From Oscillospiraceae bacterium (GTDB taxonomy: Bacteria > Bacillota > Clostridia > Oscillospirales > Oscillospiraceae), in NCBI GenBank assembly GCA_015068225.1, contig SVKX01000004.1, positions 45,887 to 109,886 on the forward strand: a stretch of DNA of 64,000 nt. The letters are read 5' to 3'. The notes beneath the pieces were generated by a model. That model searched no databases. It had not been told where the DNA came from and was given only the letters and a program-made list of their open reading frames with translations. The first letter of the stretch is position 1, and each line of letters begins with the position of its first letter. The translations under genes were made by a program, and so were the position numbers. Positions 26,453-35,794 of this stretch are shown here, piece after piece.

Positions 26453-27315
26453 CCTCTGAAATGCTGGAAAGAGAGCATAATGCCGCTGCCGGTACCTATG
26501 AAGACGATGTGTATCTGTACCTGACAGAGATCAGAAAGTTCCCCCGTCTTTCCGTACAGCAGGAGCGGGAATTGGCCCGCCGCTGTGCAGACGGAGATCA
26601 GGATGCCATTCGCCAGATGGTCAATTCCAATTTGCGGCTGGTGGTCAGCATTGCAAAAGAATATGCAGGAAAGGGTGTGCCCTTGCTGGATCTGATTCAG
26701 GAGGGCAGCATTGGCCTGCTTGCTGCTGCAAAGAAATTTGATTATACATTGGATTTTCGCTTTTCTACATATGCCACCAAATGGATCCGGCAGGGTGTTT
26801 TGCGCTGCCTGTCCGAGCATGGAATGATCCGTGTTCCCAGCCATACGGCTGAGCGGATTCGTAAGGTCAATGCTGCAAGGGCGGCACTGTTTCAAAAAAA
26901 CGGTGCAGAGCCCGGCGTTGCAGATATTGCGGCTGTTTGTCAGCTACCGGAGGAAAAGGTGCGCAAGTATCTGCAGCTGAATCCGGAAGTCTTCTCTCTG
27001 GACGCACCGTTTGGGGAGGAAGAAGGTCCCTTTTTGGCGTTTATTGAGGATGTGAATGCGTTTCACCCTTATGAATCGCTGGTTCGGGAGGAACTGGTTC
27101 AGACAATGGATTCGCTATTGTCCTGTCTGACAGAACGGCAGCAAAAAGTGCTGCGTCTGCATTTTGGCATGGAGGATGGCACCTGCCACTCCTTTGAATC
27201 GATCGGCAATATACTGGGCGTTTCCAAAGAGCGGGCTCGCCAGATCGAACAAAAAGCCATGGAGAAGCTGCAGATGTTAGGGCAGAGCGTTGGATTGGAG
27301 GATTTTTTGGAATGA
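26449..27315 (+). CDS. RpoD-like sigma-70 factor without region 1.1
   Basis: 288 residues. Region 1.2 (DDVYLYLTEIRKFPRLS), region 2 core (NLRLVVSIAKEYAGKGVPLLDLIQEGSIGLLAAAKKFD), the DNA-melting and -10 recognition segment FSTYATKWIRQGVLRCLSEH, region 3, and region 4.2 HTH (SFESIGNILGVSKERARQIEQKAMEKL). All residues expected for promoter recognition look intact. It is shorter than a standard SigA because region 1.1 and most of the spacer are missing. Position after dnaG suggests the primary sigma, but its compact form also allows an alternative group 2 factor, with the true RpoD elsewhere. Confidence 0.9.
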   Translation: MTSEMLEREHNAAAGTYEDDVYLYLTEIRKFPRLSVQQERELARRCADGDQDAIRQMVNSNLRLVVSIAKEYAGKGVPLLDLIQEGSIGLLAAAKKFDYTLDFRFSTYATKWIRQGVLRCLSEHGMIRVPSHTAERIRKVNAARAALFQKNGAEPGVADIAAVCQLPEEKVRKYLQLNPEVFSLDAPFGEEEGPFLAFIEDVNAFHPYESLVREELVQTMDSLLSCLTERQQKVLRLHFGMEDGTCHSFESIGNILGVSKERARQIEQKAMEKLQMLGQSVGLEDFLE

Positions 27316-28352
27316 ATCAATGGGATTATTCCTTTGAACCGTCACCCTGGGAGGCGACGGTGGATACTTTGCGTCCCGGAAGCGTACTCTCTGCAGCAAG
27401 ATTTCTGGCTATGATGGAAACTGAGCCGGAGGAAGCTGTGGAGTCGGCGTTTGATACACTGGATACCCGGGATATTTTGCTGGATATTGCCGATCTTCCG
27501 GTTTTTTGCGCGGAGGGAGAGACGGCCCTAAGGCTTAGCTGGGAGGCTGCACTTGTGAAAGAGGGACGCCTTCCTCAGGGGCTGGAGGAGAATGATCCGC
27601 TGCGCCTGTACCTGGAAGAGATCGCTATGATTCCCGTTTGCGGAGATATACAGGTGCTTTCCCAGAGCCTTCTATCAGGCGATGAATACGCCGGTAAGAA
27701 AATTTTGGATCTGATGCTGGGGCAGGTAGTGGAGCAGGCCTGTTCTCTGGCTGGACGGGGCGTTCTCTTGCTGGATCTGATTCAGGAGGGGAGTCTTGCT
27801 CTCTGGCAGGCAATTTTGGATTATAACGGCGGAGATTTGGAAGCTTACTGCTTCAGACAAATGCAAAAAGCTATGGCAAAGCTTTTGACATTGCAGGCAC
27901 GATCTTCTGGAGTTGGACAAAAAATGCGGCAGGCCATGGAAGATTACCGCTCCGTAGACGAAAGACTTTTGACAGATCTGGGCAGAAATCCCACACTGGA
28001 GGAGATCGCCCAGGCACTGCATATGACACCGGAAGCCGCAGCCTCTGTGGCAGAGATGATAAATGCTGCCCAGCTGGTCAGCCGTGTCAATAAACAGTCG
28101 GAGGCACCTGTAATTACGCCTGAGGACGAGCAAGCGGTAGAGGATACAGCATATTTCCAGACCAGACAGCGGATTCAGGAGCTACTTTCTTCTCTTTCCG
28201 GGCAGGAAGCCAGAATTCTGACCCTTCGCTTTGGCCTTGAAGGAGGTCTTCCGCTTTCGCCGGAGGATACAGGGAAGCGGCTGGGAATGTCTCCGGACGA
28301 AGTGATGAAATTAGAAACGGCTGCTCTTGCAAAGCTGAGAGCAGAAGGCTGA
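27312..28352 (+). CDS. Degenerate sigma-70-like protein, role unknown
   Basis: 346 residues. About 95 N-terminal residues match nothing I know. Then a sigma-70 layout is visible: region 1.2 (NDPLRLYLEEIAMIPV), region 2.1-2.2 (GRGVLLLDLIQEGSLALWQAI), a region 3-like helix set (DLGRNPTLEEIAQALHM) and region 4.1 (LSGQEARILTLRFGLEGG). The segment that melts and reads the -10 element is replaced by DLEAYCFRQMQKAMAKLL, and the region 4.2 helix (LPLSPEDTGKRLGMSPDEVMKLE) has lost most conserved basic residues. It overlaps the intact sigma gene by four bases. It probably cannot read promoters itself; it may bind RNA polymerase or the partner sigma, or be decaying. The intact frame and length argue for function. 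Confidence 0.75.
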   Translation: MNQWDYSFEPSPWEATVDTLRPGSVLSAARFLAMMETEPEEAVESAFDTLDTRDILLDIADLPVFCAEGETALRLSWEAALVKEGRLPQGLEENDPLRLYLEEIAMIPVCGDIQVLSQSLLSGDEYAGKKILDLMLGQVVEQACSLAGRGVLLLDLIQEGSLALWQAILDYNGGDLEAYCFRQMQKAMAKLLTLQARSSGVGQKMRQAMEDYRSVDERLLTDLGRNPTLEEIAQALHMTPEAAASVAEMINAAQLVSRVNKQSEAPVITPEDEQAVEDTAYFQTRQRIQELLSSLSGQEARILTLRFGLEGGLPLSPEDTGKRLGMSPDEVMKLETAALAKLRAEG

Positions 28353-28389
28353 TAACAGCAAATGTATGGAAGAACAAAGGAGGAATATT

Positions 28390-29070
28390 ATGGCGAAGAC
28401 ATATTCCATTGCCATTGATGGCCCTGCCGGCGCGGGTAAAAGCACCATTGCCCGGCGCCTGGCAAAGGATTTGGGTTATTATTATGTGGATACCGGCGCG
28501 ATCTACCGTACCGTAGCCTATTTTATGGATCTTCTTGGTGTCAGCCCTAAGGATCTGGATGGCGTTAACCGATACATTGATGAGCTGACCATCGGCATCG
28601 AATATGATGAAGACGGTGTTCAGCACATGATCATGAACGGCATGGATGTGACACAGGATATCCGCAATCAGGATATTTCCCAGAAAGCCAGTCTGGTTTC
28701 TGCCCATGCTGTGGTGCGGGATGTTTTGCTGGATATGCAGCGGGATGTGGCAAAGACCCATAATGTAATCATGGACGGCCGGGACATTGGTACGGTCGTT
28801 CTCCCCAAGGCGGATGTGAAGATATTCCTGACAGCATCTGTGGATGTCAGAGCAAAGCGCCGCACGGACGAGCTGATCGCCAAGGGACAGAAGGCTGAGC
28901 TTTCCCAGATCAAAAAGGAGATCGAGCTGCGGGACTATCAGGATACCCACCGCCCCATTGCACCGCTGAAGATGGCAAGAGATTCTGTCAAGGTCGATAC
29001 ATCCGATATGGATATTGAAACAGTCGTTCAGACGATCAAGCAGATCGTCGGAAAGAAGATCCCTGTATGA
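28390..29070 (+). CDS. cmk: Cytidylate kinase
   Basis: 226 residues. P-loop IDGPAGAGKSTIARRLAKDL, YYYVDTGAIYRTVAYF (substrate site), and GRDIGTVVLPKADVKIFLTAS. Phosphorylates CMP/dCMP to the diphosphates. ATG 28390 with AAAGGAGGA upstream. Overlaps ispH-rpsA by four bases, the usual cmk-ispH-rpsA order in Clostridia. Confidence 0.95.
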   Translation: MAKTYSIAIDGPAGAGKSTIARRLAKDLGYYYVDTGAIYRTVAYFMDLLGVSPKDLDGVNRYIDELTIGIEYDEDGVQHMIMNGMDVTQDIRNQDISQKASLVSAHAVVRDVLLDMQRDVAKTHNVIMDGRDIGTVVLPKADVKIFLTASVDVRAKRRTDELIAKGQKAELSQIKKEIELRDYQDTHRPIAPLKMARDSVKVDTSDMDIETVVQTIKQIVGKKIPV

Positions 29071-31031
29071 GTGTAAAGGTTGCCAAAAGTGCCGGTTTTT
29101 GCTTTGGTGTCAGCAGAGCGGTGGAAATGGTGGAGAATGCTTCTGCACAGGGCAAACGCGTAGTTACCCTTGGCCCTATCATCCACAACCGCCATGTGGT
29201 TTCAAAATTTGATTCCATGGGTATTCAGGTCATCGGGAAGCCGGAGGATGCTACCCCGGGTTCCACTGTGATCATCCGCTCCCACGGAGTTTCCAAGGCA
29301 GTGCAGGAGATGCTCCAAAGCCGGGATGTGGAGATCGTTGATGCCACTTGTCCCTTTGTCAAGCGGATTCATGGAATCGTCGCTAAGGCAGAGGAAGAGG
29401 GCAGACTCCCGATCATTATGGGTACCCGATCCCACCCGGAAGTGGAGGGGATCGCCGGGTGGTGTACAGACTGTCGGGTGTTTGAAAGCGCTGAGGAACT
29501 GAAGTCCTGGATCGATCAGGAGCAGATTTCTCCGGATTTGCCTGTGTGTATGGTTTCTCAGACCACTTCCACAGAAATATCTTGGAAAAAAAGCGTTCAA
29601 ATTGCAAAAAAACAGTTTACTAACTTGAAAATCTTTGATACAATATGTAGAGCAACGGAATTTCGGCAGAAGGAAGCCGCTGACCTGAGCCAGACGAGTC
29701 AGGCTATGGTGGTGGTAGGAGATGCAAAAAGCTCCAACACCGGGCGTCTTGCCATGATCTGCCGCGAACGCTGCGAAAAGACGGTTCTGGTGGACAATGC
29801 TTCCGAACTGGATCCGAACTTTTTTTGCGGTGTTTCTAATGTTGGAATCACGGCTGGCGCTTCTACGCCGGCGTGGATAATAAAGGAGGTCAACAAGACT
29901 ATGAGCGAATTTGTAAATGCTGATGCTGTTCAGGAGGAAAATTTTGCAGAACTTCTGGAGCAGTCCATCAAGACTTTAAATACAGGAGATAAGGTTCTTG
30001 GAATCGTTACCGGCATCGGCAACACCGAAGTCCAGATCGATCTGGGCACAAAGCATGCCGGCTACATTCCCTATGACGAAGTCAGCGCCGATCCTTCTGT
30101 GAAGCCTGAGGACATTTTGAAGGTTGGCGACGAGATCGAGGTTTTCGTTGTTCGTGTCAACGATCAGGAAGGCACGGTGCAGCTCTCCAAGAAGAAGCTG
30201 GACGGCATGAAGATCTGGGACGAGATGGCTGCTTTTGCGGAAGAGAAGGCAACTGTCGAAGGTGTTATCACCGAAGAGAACAAGGGCGGCCTGGTTGCTA
30301 CTGTTAAGGGCATCCGCGTGTTCATCCCTGCTTCCCAGTCCGGTGTTGCCAAGGGCGGCGACATGGCTGGTCAGGTTGGTAAGACCGTCAAGCTGAAGGT
30401 CACTGAGGTAAACCGTGCACGTCGTCGTGTGATCGGCTCTATCCGTGCAGTTACTTCTGAAGAGCGCAAGGCAAATCAGGAGAAGATCTGGGCTGAGATC
30501 GAAGAGGGCAAGAAGTACCATGGTACTGTCAAGTCCCTGACTTCTTACGGTGCCTTTGTAGATATCGGCGGTGTTGACGGCATGGTCCACGTTTCTGAGC
30601 TGAGCTGGAACCGCATTAAGACTCCTGCGGATGTTGTTAAGGTTGGCGACGAGATTGATGTCTATGTCATCTCCTTCGACGCTGAGAAGCGCAAGATCTC
30701 TCTGGGCTACAAGACTGCTGAGATGAATCCCTGGAACCAGTTCATGATGAACTACAATGTGGGCGACGTTGTGGATGCCAAGGTTGTTAAGCTGATGACC
30801 TTTGGTGCATTTGCTGAGATCCTGCCCGGTGTCGACGGTCTGATCCACATTTCTCAGATCGCTGACAAGCGCATTGGCAAGCCTGAGGACGTCCTGGCCG
30901 AGGGTCAGGATGTTAAGGTCAAGATCACCGATGTTGACGCGGAGAACAAGCGAATCTCTTTGTCCATTCGCGCTCTGCTGGAGCCTGTGGCTGAGGAAGC
31001 TGAGGCTGAGACCGAAGAAGTGGCTGAATAA
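29067..31031 (+). CDS. ispH: IspH (HMBPP reductase) - ribosomal protein S1 fusion
   Basis: 654 residues in one frame. Residues 1 to about 278 are IspH, the last MEP-pathway enzyme (HMBPP to IPP/DMAPP), with the three [4Fe-4S] cysteines in AKSAGFCFGVSRAVE, VDATCPFVKRIH and FDTICRATEF. From about 305 come four S1 RNA-binding repeats (for example GIVTGIGNTEVQIDLG, GTVKSLTSYGAFVDIGGVDG, AKVVKLMTFGAFAEILPGVDG) and an acidic tail. Such fusions are known from Clostridia. At the domain border the strong ribosome site AAAGGAGGT (29882-29890) precedes an in-frame ATG at 29901, so S1 alone (376 residues) may also be made. Base and codon use change at the same point. Confidence 0.95.
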   Translation: MSVKVAKSAGFCFGVSRAVEMVENASAQGKRVVTLGPIIHNRHVVSKFDSMGIQVIGKPEDATPGSTVIIRSHGVSKAVQEMLQSRDVEIVDATCPFVKRIHGIVAKAEEEGRLPIIMGTRSHPEVEGIAGWCTDCRVFESAEELKSWIDQEQISPDLPVCMVSQTTSTEISWKKSVQIAKKQFTNLKIFDTICRATEFRQKEAADLSQTSQAMVVVGDAKSSNTGRLAMICRERCEKTVLVDNASELDPNFFCGVSNVGITAGASTPAWIIKEVNKTMSEFVNADAVQEENFAELLEQSIKTLNTGDKVLGIVTGIGNTEVQIDLGTKHAGYIPYDEVSADPSVKPEDILKVGDEIEVFVVRVNDQEGTVQLSKKKLDGMKIWDEMAAFAEEKATVEGVITEENKGGLVATVKGIRVFIPASQSGVAKGGDMAGQVGKTVKLKVTEVNRARRRVIGSIRAVTSEERKANQEKIWAEIEEGKKYHGTVKSLTSYGAFVDIGGVDGMVHVSELSWNRIKTPADVVKVGDEIDVYVISFDAEKRKISLGYKTAEMNPWNQFMMNYNVGDVVDAKVVKLMTFGAFAEILPGVDGLIHISQIADKRIGKPEDVLAEGQDVKVKITDVDAENKRISLSIRALLEPVAEEAEAETEEVAE

Positions 31032-31041
31032 GATCTGCTAC

Positions 31042-31078
31042 ATACCGGAACCGACAAATGCCGGTTCCGGTATTTGCA
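31042..31078 (+). terminator. Probable terminator after ispH-rpsA
   Basis: ATACCGGAACCG (31042-31053) pairs with CGGTTCCGGTAT (31062-31073). Stem is strong, the T tract weak. Confidence 0.55.
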
Positions 31079-31094
31079 TGTAAGGAGGATATTC

Positions 31095-31376
31095 ATGGTT
31101 AAGCATATTGTTTTGTATACGCTCAAAGAGGGCGTTGAAAAGGAGTCTGCAGTCAAGCTGATTGCATCTGTTCTGGAACCTCTTGTTGGTCAGATCCCCG
31201 GACTTTTGAAGATGGAAGTGCGGCAGGCCTATCAGGGTCTGGACTATGCACTGTATTCTGAATTTGAAAGCCGGGAGGCTTTAGCTGCTTATGCGGTGCA
31301 TCCGCTGCATCTGGCTGCCAAGGAGCATTTCTGGCATATGCTGGATAAGCGTTTCAGCGCGGACTATGACCTTTGA
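31095..31376 (+). CDS. Dabb (stress-responsive alpha/beta barrel) domain protein
   Basis: 93 residues from ATG 31095 with AAGGAGG upstream. The whole protein is one Dabb ferredoxin-like domain: MVKHIVLYTLKEG, a central IPGLLKMEVRQAYQG, and the closing Y..HPLHLAAKEHFW. Dimeric domains of this type occur in enzymes and in stress proteins; no substrate is predictable. Close to the ACT and PFL genes (9-10 base gaps), so probably one transcript. Confidence 0.85.
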   Translation: MVKHIVLYTLKEGVEKESAVKLIASVLEPLVGQIPGLLKMEVRQAYQGLDYALYSEFESREALAAYAVHPLHLAAKEHFWHMLDKRFSADYDL

Positions 31377-31385
31377 GGTGAGAGC

Positions 31386-31655
31386 ATGAAAGCAATCGTT
31401 ACAGTGGTTGGTAAGGACCAGGTTGGTATTATTGCCGCAGTATGTATCAAGCTTGCGGACTTTAATGTAAATGTCCTGGATATCAGCCAGACAGTCATGC
31501 AGGGATATTTTACCATGATGATGGTGGTGGATATATCCGGCTGCAGTGTACCTCTTTCCCAGTTATGTACGGCTATGGAGGAAATGGGCAAGGAAAAGGG
31601 ACTTTCCATCCGTGTGCAGCGGGAAGATATTTTTGAGGCAATGCACAGGGTCTGA
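31386..31655 (+). CDS. ACT domain protein (UPF0237 type)
   Basis: 89 residues, a single ACT fold beginning KAIVTVVGKDQVGIIAAVCIKLADFNVNVLDISQ. Such stand-alone ACT proteins are regularly encoded directly before a PFL/DUF711 gene, as here at 10 bases, and probably sense a small ligand for it. Ligand unknown. Confidence 0.9.
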   Translation: MKAIVTVVGKDQVGIIAAVCIKLADFNVNVLDISQTVMQGYFTMMMVVDISGCSVPLSQLCTAMEEMGKEKGLSIRVQREDIFEAMHRV

Positions 31656-31665
31656 GAGGTAAACT

Positions 31666-33024
31666 ATGCTGAATCAGAAAGATATACTTAAGACCCTCGA
31701 TATGATCGACAAGCGGCATCTGGATATCCGCACGATCACTATGGGCATCAGTCTTCTGGACTGCTCGGATCCGGATATTGACCGCTGCTGTGAGAAGATT
31801 TACGCAAAAATAACCCGTTGTGCAAGAGATCTGGTCAAAACCGGTGAGGAGATCGAAAGGGAATTTGGTATTCCTATCGTCAATAAGCGTATTTCTGTTA
31901 CACCCGTTGCTTTAGTCGCCGCTGCCTGCCAGACAGACAGCTATGTGAAGATCGCAAAAACACTGGATGCTGCTGCGGTGCAGTGTGGTGTTAATTTCAT
32001 CGGCGGATTTTCTGCCCTTGTACAAAAGGGATGCACAGAAGCGGACTGGAAGTTGATCCGTTCCATACCGGAGGCGTTGGCATGCACCGAGCGTGTTTGC
32101 GCCAGTGTGAATGTTGGTTCTACAAAAGCAGGCATCAATATGGATGCAGTTGCCCAGATGGGCCGCATCATTAAGGAAACTGCACAGATCACTGCGGAAA
32201 ATGACGGCCTTGGTTGCGCAAAGCTGGTTGTTTTCGCAAACGCAGTGGAGGATAATCCTTTCATGGCCGGTGCATTCCACGGTGTTGGAGAGCCGGAGTG
32301 TGTGATCAATGTTGGTGTCTCCGGACCTGGTGTGGTATACCATGCTCTGCAGAGCGTTAAGGGACAGCCCTTTGATGTGGTTGCGGAAACCATCAAGAAA
32401 ACCGCCTTTCAAATCACCCGAATGGGTCAGATCGTAGGTCAGGAGGCATCCAAGCGACTGGGCGTTCCTTTTGGCATCGTGGATCTGAGCCTTGCGCCCA
32501 CACCTGCTGTGGGAGACAGTGTTGCCCGAATCTTAGAGGAAATGGGTCTTTCCGTTTGCGGTACGCACGGCACAACTGCTGCGCTGGCGCTGCTTAACGA
32601 TGCCGTCAAGAAGGGCGGAGTCATGGCCAGTAACCATGTGGGCGGTCTTTCCGGCGCATTTATCCCTGTATCTGAGGACGAGGGTATGATCGCCGCGGCA
32701 GAAAACGGAACTTTGACCCTTTCCAAGTTGGAAGCCATGACCTGCGTTTGTTCTGTGGGTCTGGATATGATCGCAGTTCCGGGAGATACTCCGGCGGAGA
32801 CCATTTCTGCCATTATTGCGGATGAGGCTGCCATTGGCATGATCAATTCCAAGACCACGGCTGTCCGTATCATTCCTGCCCCCGGTAAGGTGGTTGGAGA
32901 TCGTGTGGAGATGGGGGGCCTGCTTGGCAGCGCGCCTGTCATGCCGGTTCACAGCGAGTCTGCAGCGGTGTTTGTTGATCGCGGCGGCAGAATTCCTGCA
33001 CCGATCCAGAGTTTGAAGAACTAA
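31666..33024 (+). CDS. PFL family protein (DUF711/UPF0210)
   Basis: 452 residues spanning the complete DUF711 fold: [20 protein letters not shown] near the start, INKRISVTP (as [17 protein letters not shown]), [11 protein letters not shown] and the C-terminal [17 protein letters not shown]. Distantly related to pyruvate formate-lyase-like glycyl radical enzymes by fold but no glycyl radical motif is present. Function unknown; tied to the ACT protein upstream. Confidence 0.9.
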   Translation: MLNQKDILKTLDMIDKRHLDIRTITMGISLLDCSDPDIDRCCEKIYAKITRCARDLVKTGEEIEREFGIPIVNKRISVTPVALVAAACQTDSYVKIAKTLDAAAVQCGVNFIGGFSALVQKGCTEADWKLIRSIPEALACTERVCASVNVGSTKAGINMDAVAQMGRIIKETAQITAENDGLGCAKLVVFANAVEDNPFMAGAFHGVGEPECVINVGVSGPGVVYHALQSVKGQPFDVVAETIKKTAFQITRMGQIVGQEASKRLGVPFGIVDLSLAPTPAVGDSVARILEEMGLSVCGTHGTTAALALLNDAVKKGGVMASNHVGGLSGAFIPVSEDEGMIAAAENGTLTLSKLEAMTCVCSVGLDMIAVPGDTPAETISAIIADEAAIGMINSKTTAVRIIPAPGKVVGDRVEMGGLLGSAPVMPVHSESAAVFVDRGGRIPAPIQSLKN

Positions 33025-33026
33025 AA

Positions 33027-33060
33027 AAGATCCGGCTGTTAAGCCGGATCTTTTATTTTG
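33027..33060. terminator. Bidirectional terminator, PFL gene / U32 gene
   Basis: AAGATCCGGCT, GTTA loop, AGCCGGATCTT, then T-rich on plus; A-rich flank gives a T tract on minus. Overlaps the last codons of the U32 gene. Confidence 0.88.
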
Positions 33061-34270
33061 CGGAAAGATCTACAGATCTTCGAATCATGGAAAGGGGAGG
33101 TACTTGTCGGGGGAGCTGGATGGTAAATTTCATTTGGGGTGTTCTTGGCTCGTCCAAGGGATTGCCGTCCACATCGTGCATATTACCTGCAACCATAGGG
33201 AAGGGGCGAAGATCAGGACCAACTACCTCAAGTGCATCGCCTATGTGGAATTTATTATTCAGGCTGCACAGGGCAAGGCCGTTTTCATCACAGGATTCGA
33301 TCTTTGCAACGATCTGCCAGTCCCGAATATAGCGGGAGTGCTCTGTGTACTGTCCGGGTTCGCCGTAGTAGAAGCCTGTGGAGTATATCCGGTGGGAGAC
33401 ATGCTCGACCTCATTGCGCCACACAGGGTCGATTTGCCGCCCTGCGGCAATATCGTCGATGCAGTGCCGATATGCGCCTGTGACGATGGCGGCGTAGTAT
33501 GCGGATTTGGCCCGTCCTTCGATCTTAATACAGTCCACACCGGCATCCATCAAGTCATCCAGATGATCGATCATGCACATATCCCGGGAATTGAGAATGT
33601 ATGTTCCTTTTTCATCCTCATAAACCGGGAAATACTCTCCGGGGCGCTTTTCCTCCATCAGCGCATACTGATAGCGGCAGGGCTGGGCACAGGCACCCCG
33701 ATTGGAATCCCGACCGGTCATGTAGTTGCTTAAGAGGCATCGGCCGGAGTAGCTGACACACATAGCGCCGTGACCGAAGGTCTCGATCTCCAGCTCTTTC
33801 GATGTCTTTTCCCGAATGGTACGGATCTCATCCAGATTCAATTCTCTTGCCAGCACCACCCGTTTTGCACCCAGATCAAACCAGCTTTGGGCGCATTCAT
33901 AGTTGGCAATGGACTGCTGGGTGGAGATATGGCGCTGACAGTGGGGGGCATATTTGCCTGCCAGAGTGAATGCACCCAGATCTGCTACGATCAGCGCATC
34001 CACACCGGCGTCTTCCAACTGCTCCAGGTAGGCAGGAAGCTGTGCGATCTCCTCATTCCTTGGCATGGTATTCACAGTCACATGGACCTTTACTCCATGG
34101 CCGTGGGCAAATTTTACGGCTTGGGGCAGTTCTTCAGGCGTGAAATTTCCCGCAAAGGAGCGCATACCAAAGCTTGTTCCTGCCAGATATATGGCATCCG
34201 CGCCGTAGAGCACGGACATTTTCAGCCGCTCCATATCTCCGGCAGGGCTTAAAAGTTCCAACTTTTTCAT
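33053..34270 (-). CDS. U32 family protein, TrhP-like (tRNA U34 hydroxylation)
   Basis: 405 residues. N-terminal TIM-barrel (KLELLSPAGDMERLKMSVLYGADAIYL), then the U32 signature with four cysteines (C in GHGAMCVSYSGRCLLS and GACAQPCRYQY) expected to hold an Fe-S cluster, and a C-terminal beta-barrel. U32 members linked to mltG in Firmicutes act in 5-hydroxyuridine formation at tRNA position 34, using prephenate-derived chemistry, instead of as proteases. Only one such gene is present here, where Bacillus has a pair. It lies 7 bases behind mltG. Confidence 0.85.
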   Translation of the reverse strand: MKKLELLSPAGDMERLKMSVLYGADAIYLAGTSFGMRSFAGNFTPEELPQAVKFAHGHGVKVHVTVNTMPRNEEIAQLPAYLEQLEDAGVDALIVADLGAFTLAGKYAPHCQRHISTQQSIANYECAQSWFDLGAKRVVLARELNLDEIRTIREKTSKELEIETFGHGAMCVSYSGRCLLSNYMTGRDSNRGACAQPCRYQYALMEEKRPGEYFPVYEDEKGTYILNSRDMCMIDHLDDLMDAGVDCIKIEGRAKSAYYAAIVTGAYRHCIDDIAAGRQIDPVWRNEVEHVSHRIYSTGFYYGEPGQYTEHSRYIRDWQIVAKIESCDENGLALCSLNNKFHIGDALEVVGPDLRPFPMVAGNMHDVDGNPLDEPRTPQMKFTIQLPRQVPPLSMIRRSVDLSAK

Positions 34271-34277
34271 AAGGAAT

Positions 34278-35780
34278 TTACCTCAGGCTTTCCAGGAATT
34301 CCTGATGCTGCTGATAAGTTTCGGAGAAATGATGCTCGTTGATGCTGGGATTCAGAGCATAGAAATAGAATTTGGTATCTGCAGGACTCAGAGCTGCCAT
34401 AATGCTGGAAAGACCGGGATTGGAAATAGGCGTAGGAGTCAGACCGGGATACTTATAGGTGTTATAGGGACTGTCCAACTCCTTGTCCGCGGCGGTAAGA
34501 TCAGATTTTCCACCCAATGCGTAAACCAGCGTAGCATCAATGTTCAGGTAGGGATATTCAGGGTTCGACAGTCGGTTATAGATGACAGAGGAAATATTAT
34601 AGTTTTCTCCGCTGTGGGCACTTTCCTTTTCAATCATGGATGCAACGATTACCACATCCCGGAGGGACATCTGGTGGGCATCAATATACTCCTGGCTGTA
34701 ACCCTGTCTGCGCATCATTTCAGAAAGCCGCAGATTGAGGGTAATGATGTGCTCCTGCAGTTCTGCATCAAACTGATCTTCAAAACGGGAAAGCATCTTG
34801 TGGTAAATATTTCTGGGATTATCGTTAATATAGAACTTGTAGGTATCAGGGAAGAGGAAGCCCTCCAGACAGTATTTAGTTCCCCGTTCTACACCATCCA
34901 GGAATTTATAGCTTTCAAACTTGCTTGTGCAGGCATATTCTTCCATTTCCTCAACAGTGCAAATACCCTTTTCTTCCAGAAGTGCAAAGATTTGGGCACA
35001 GGAATAGCCCTCGGGGATCATAACCTCTATTTCCTCTTTTTTTGCTACGTGAGGAGAAAGTCCGTTCACAAGGGCGTGATAATCGTAGGACATATAGAGG
35101 GTAAATTCGCCTACACCGATGCTGCCATCTTCCATTGCGTTGGTAAGCTCAGCATAGAATTTAAACAGCTGAGGGTATTTGATCAGCTCTGCATTATACA
35201 GCTTATTTGCAATGGAATCCAGATCGTCGGACTCTGTGATGGTGATGGTGACCTCAGCATCTCCACGGCCGAAGGCAAGCACATCGGATGCACAGACCCA
35301 AAGCAGACGGCCCATGGAAGTGCCGATTACGACCACCAGAGCAAACCAGATCACCATAGAAAGAAGATGGGGAATGGCAAACAGACCGTAGCCCTTTTTG
35401 CGCTTGGGACGAACCTTGCGGACAGGTGCGTCGGGATCTTCCTCTTCATCTACCTCTTCCTCAGGTTCTTCCTGCTCGGCTTCCTCTTCAATCTGTACGA
35501 TATTGACAGGATCTTCAGAAAAATCGCTGTATTCCTGATCCTGAATAACATCCAAAATCGGCTCTTGAACAGCTTCCTGCTGTATGGCATCCTCCAGCCA
35601 CTCGTCAGAGAGTGCCTCCTGCATGATTTTTTCCAGTTCAATATCCGATATATCTGTCAGACCGGCAGAGGAAACCGCATGCTCGTCAGGACCAATTTCC
35701 TGCCCGGCATCCGGAGCAGTCAAAAGGCCGTCAAACCATTCGGATTCTTCCGGCTGTTCTGTAAATTTATCATTCGCCAT
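34278..35780 (-). CDS. mltG: Endolytic transglycosylase MltG
   Basis: 500 residues. A long acidic cytoplasmic N-terminus (about 1-120, Glu/Asp-rich), a basic stop-transfer and one transmembrane helix (about 133-160), then the YceG/MltG domain outside the membrane. The catalytic glutamate is in VVIASMIEKESAHSGENY, and the C-terminal YNTYKYPGLTPTPISNPG motif is present. Cuts nascent glycan strands and so sets their length. The cytoplasmic domain is longer than in E. coli, as in other Gram-positive MltG proteins. Confidence 0.93.
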   Translation of the reverse strand: MANDKFTEQPEESEWFDGLLTAPDAGQEIGPDEHAVSSAGLTDISDIELEKIMQEALSDEWLEDAIQQEAVQEPILDVIQDQEYSDFSEDPVNIVQIEEEAEQEEPEEEVDEEEDPDAPVRKVRPKRKKGYGLFAIPHLLSMVIWFALVVVIGTSMGRLLWVCASDVLAFGRGDAEVTITITESDDLDSIANKLYNAELIKYPQLFKFYAELTNAMEDGSIGVGEFTLYMSYDYHALVNGLSPHVAKKEEIEVMIPEGYSCAQIFALLEEKGICTVEEMEEYACTSKFESYKFLDGVERGTKYCLEGFLFPDTYKFYINDNPRNIYHKMLSRFEDQFDAELQEHIITLNLRLSEMMRRQGYSQEYIDAHQMSLRDVVIVASMIEKESAHSGENYNISSVIYNRLSNPEYPYLNIDATLVYALGGKSDLTAADKELDSPYNTYKYPGLTPTPISNPGLSSIMAALSPADTKFYFYALNPSINEHHFSETYQQHQEFLESLR

Positions 35781-35794
35781 AATGTTTCCTCCTG

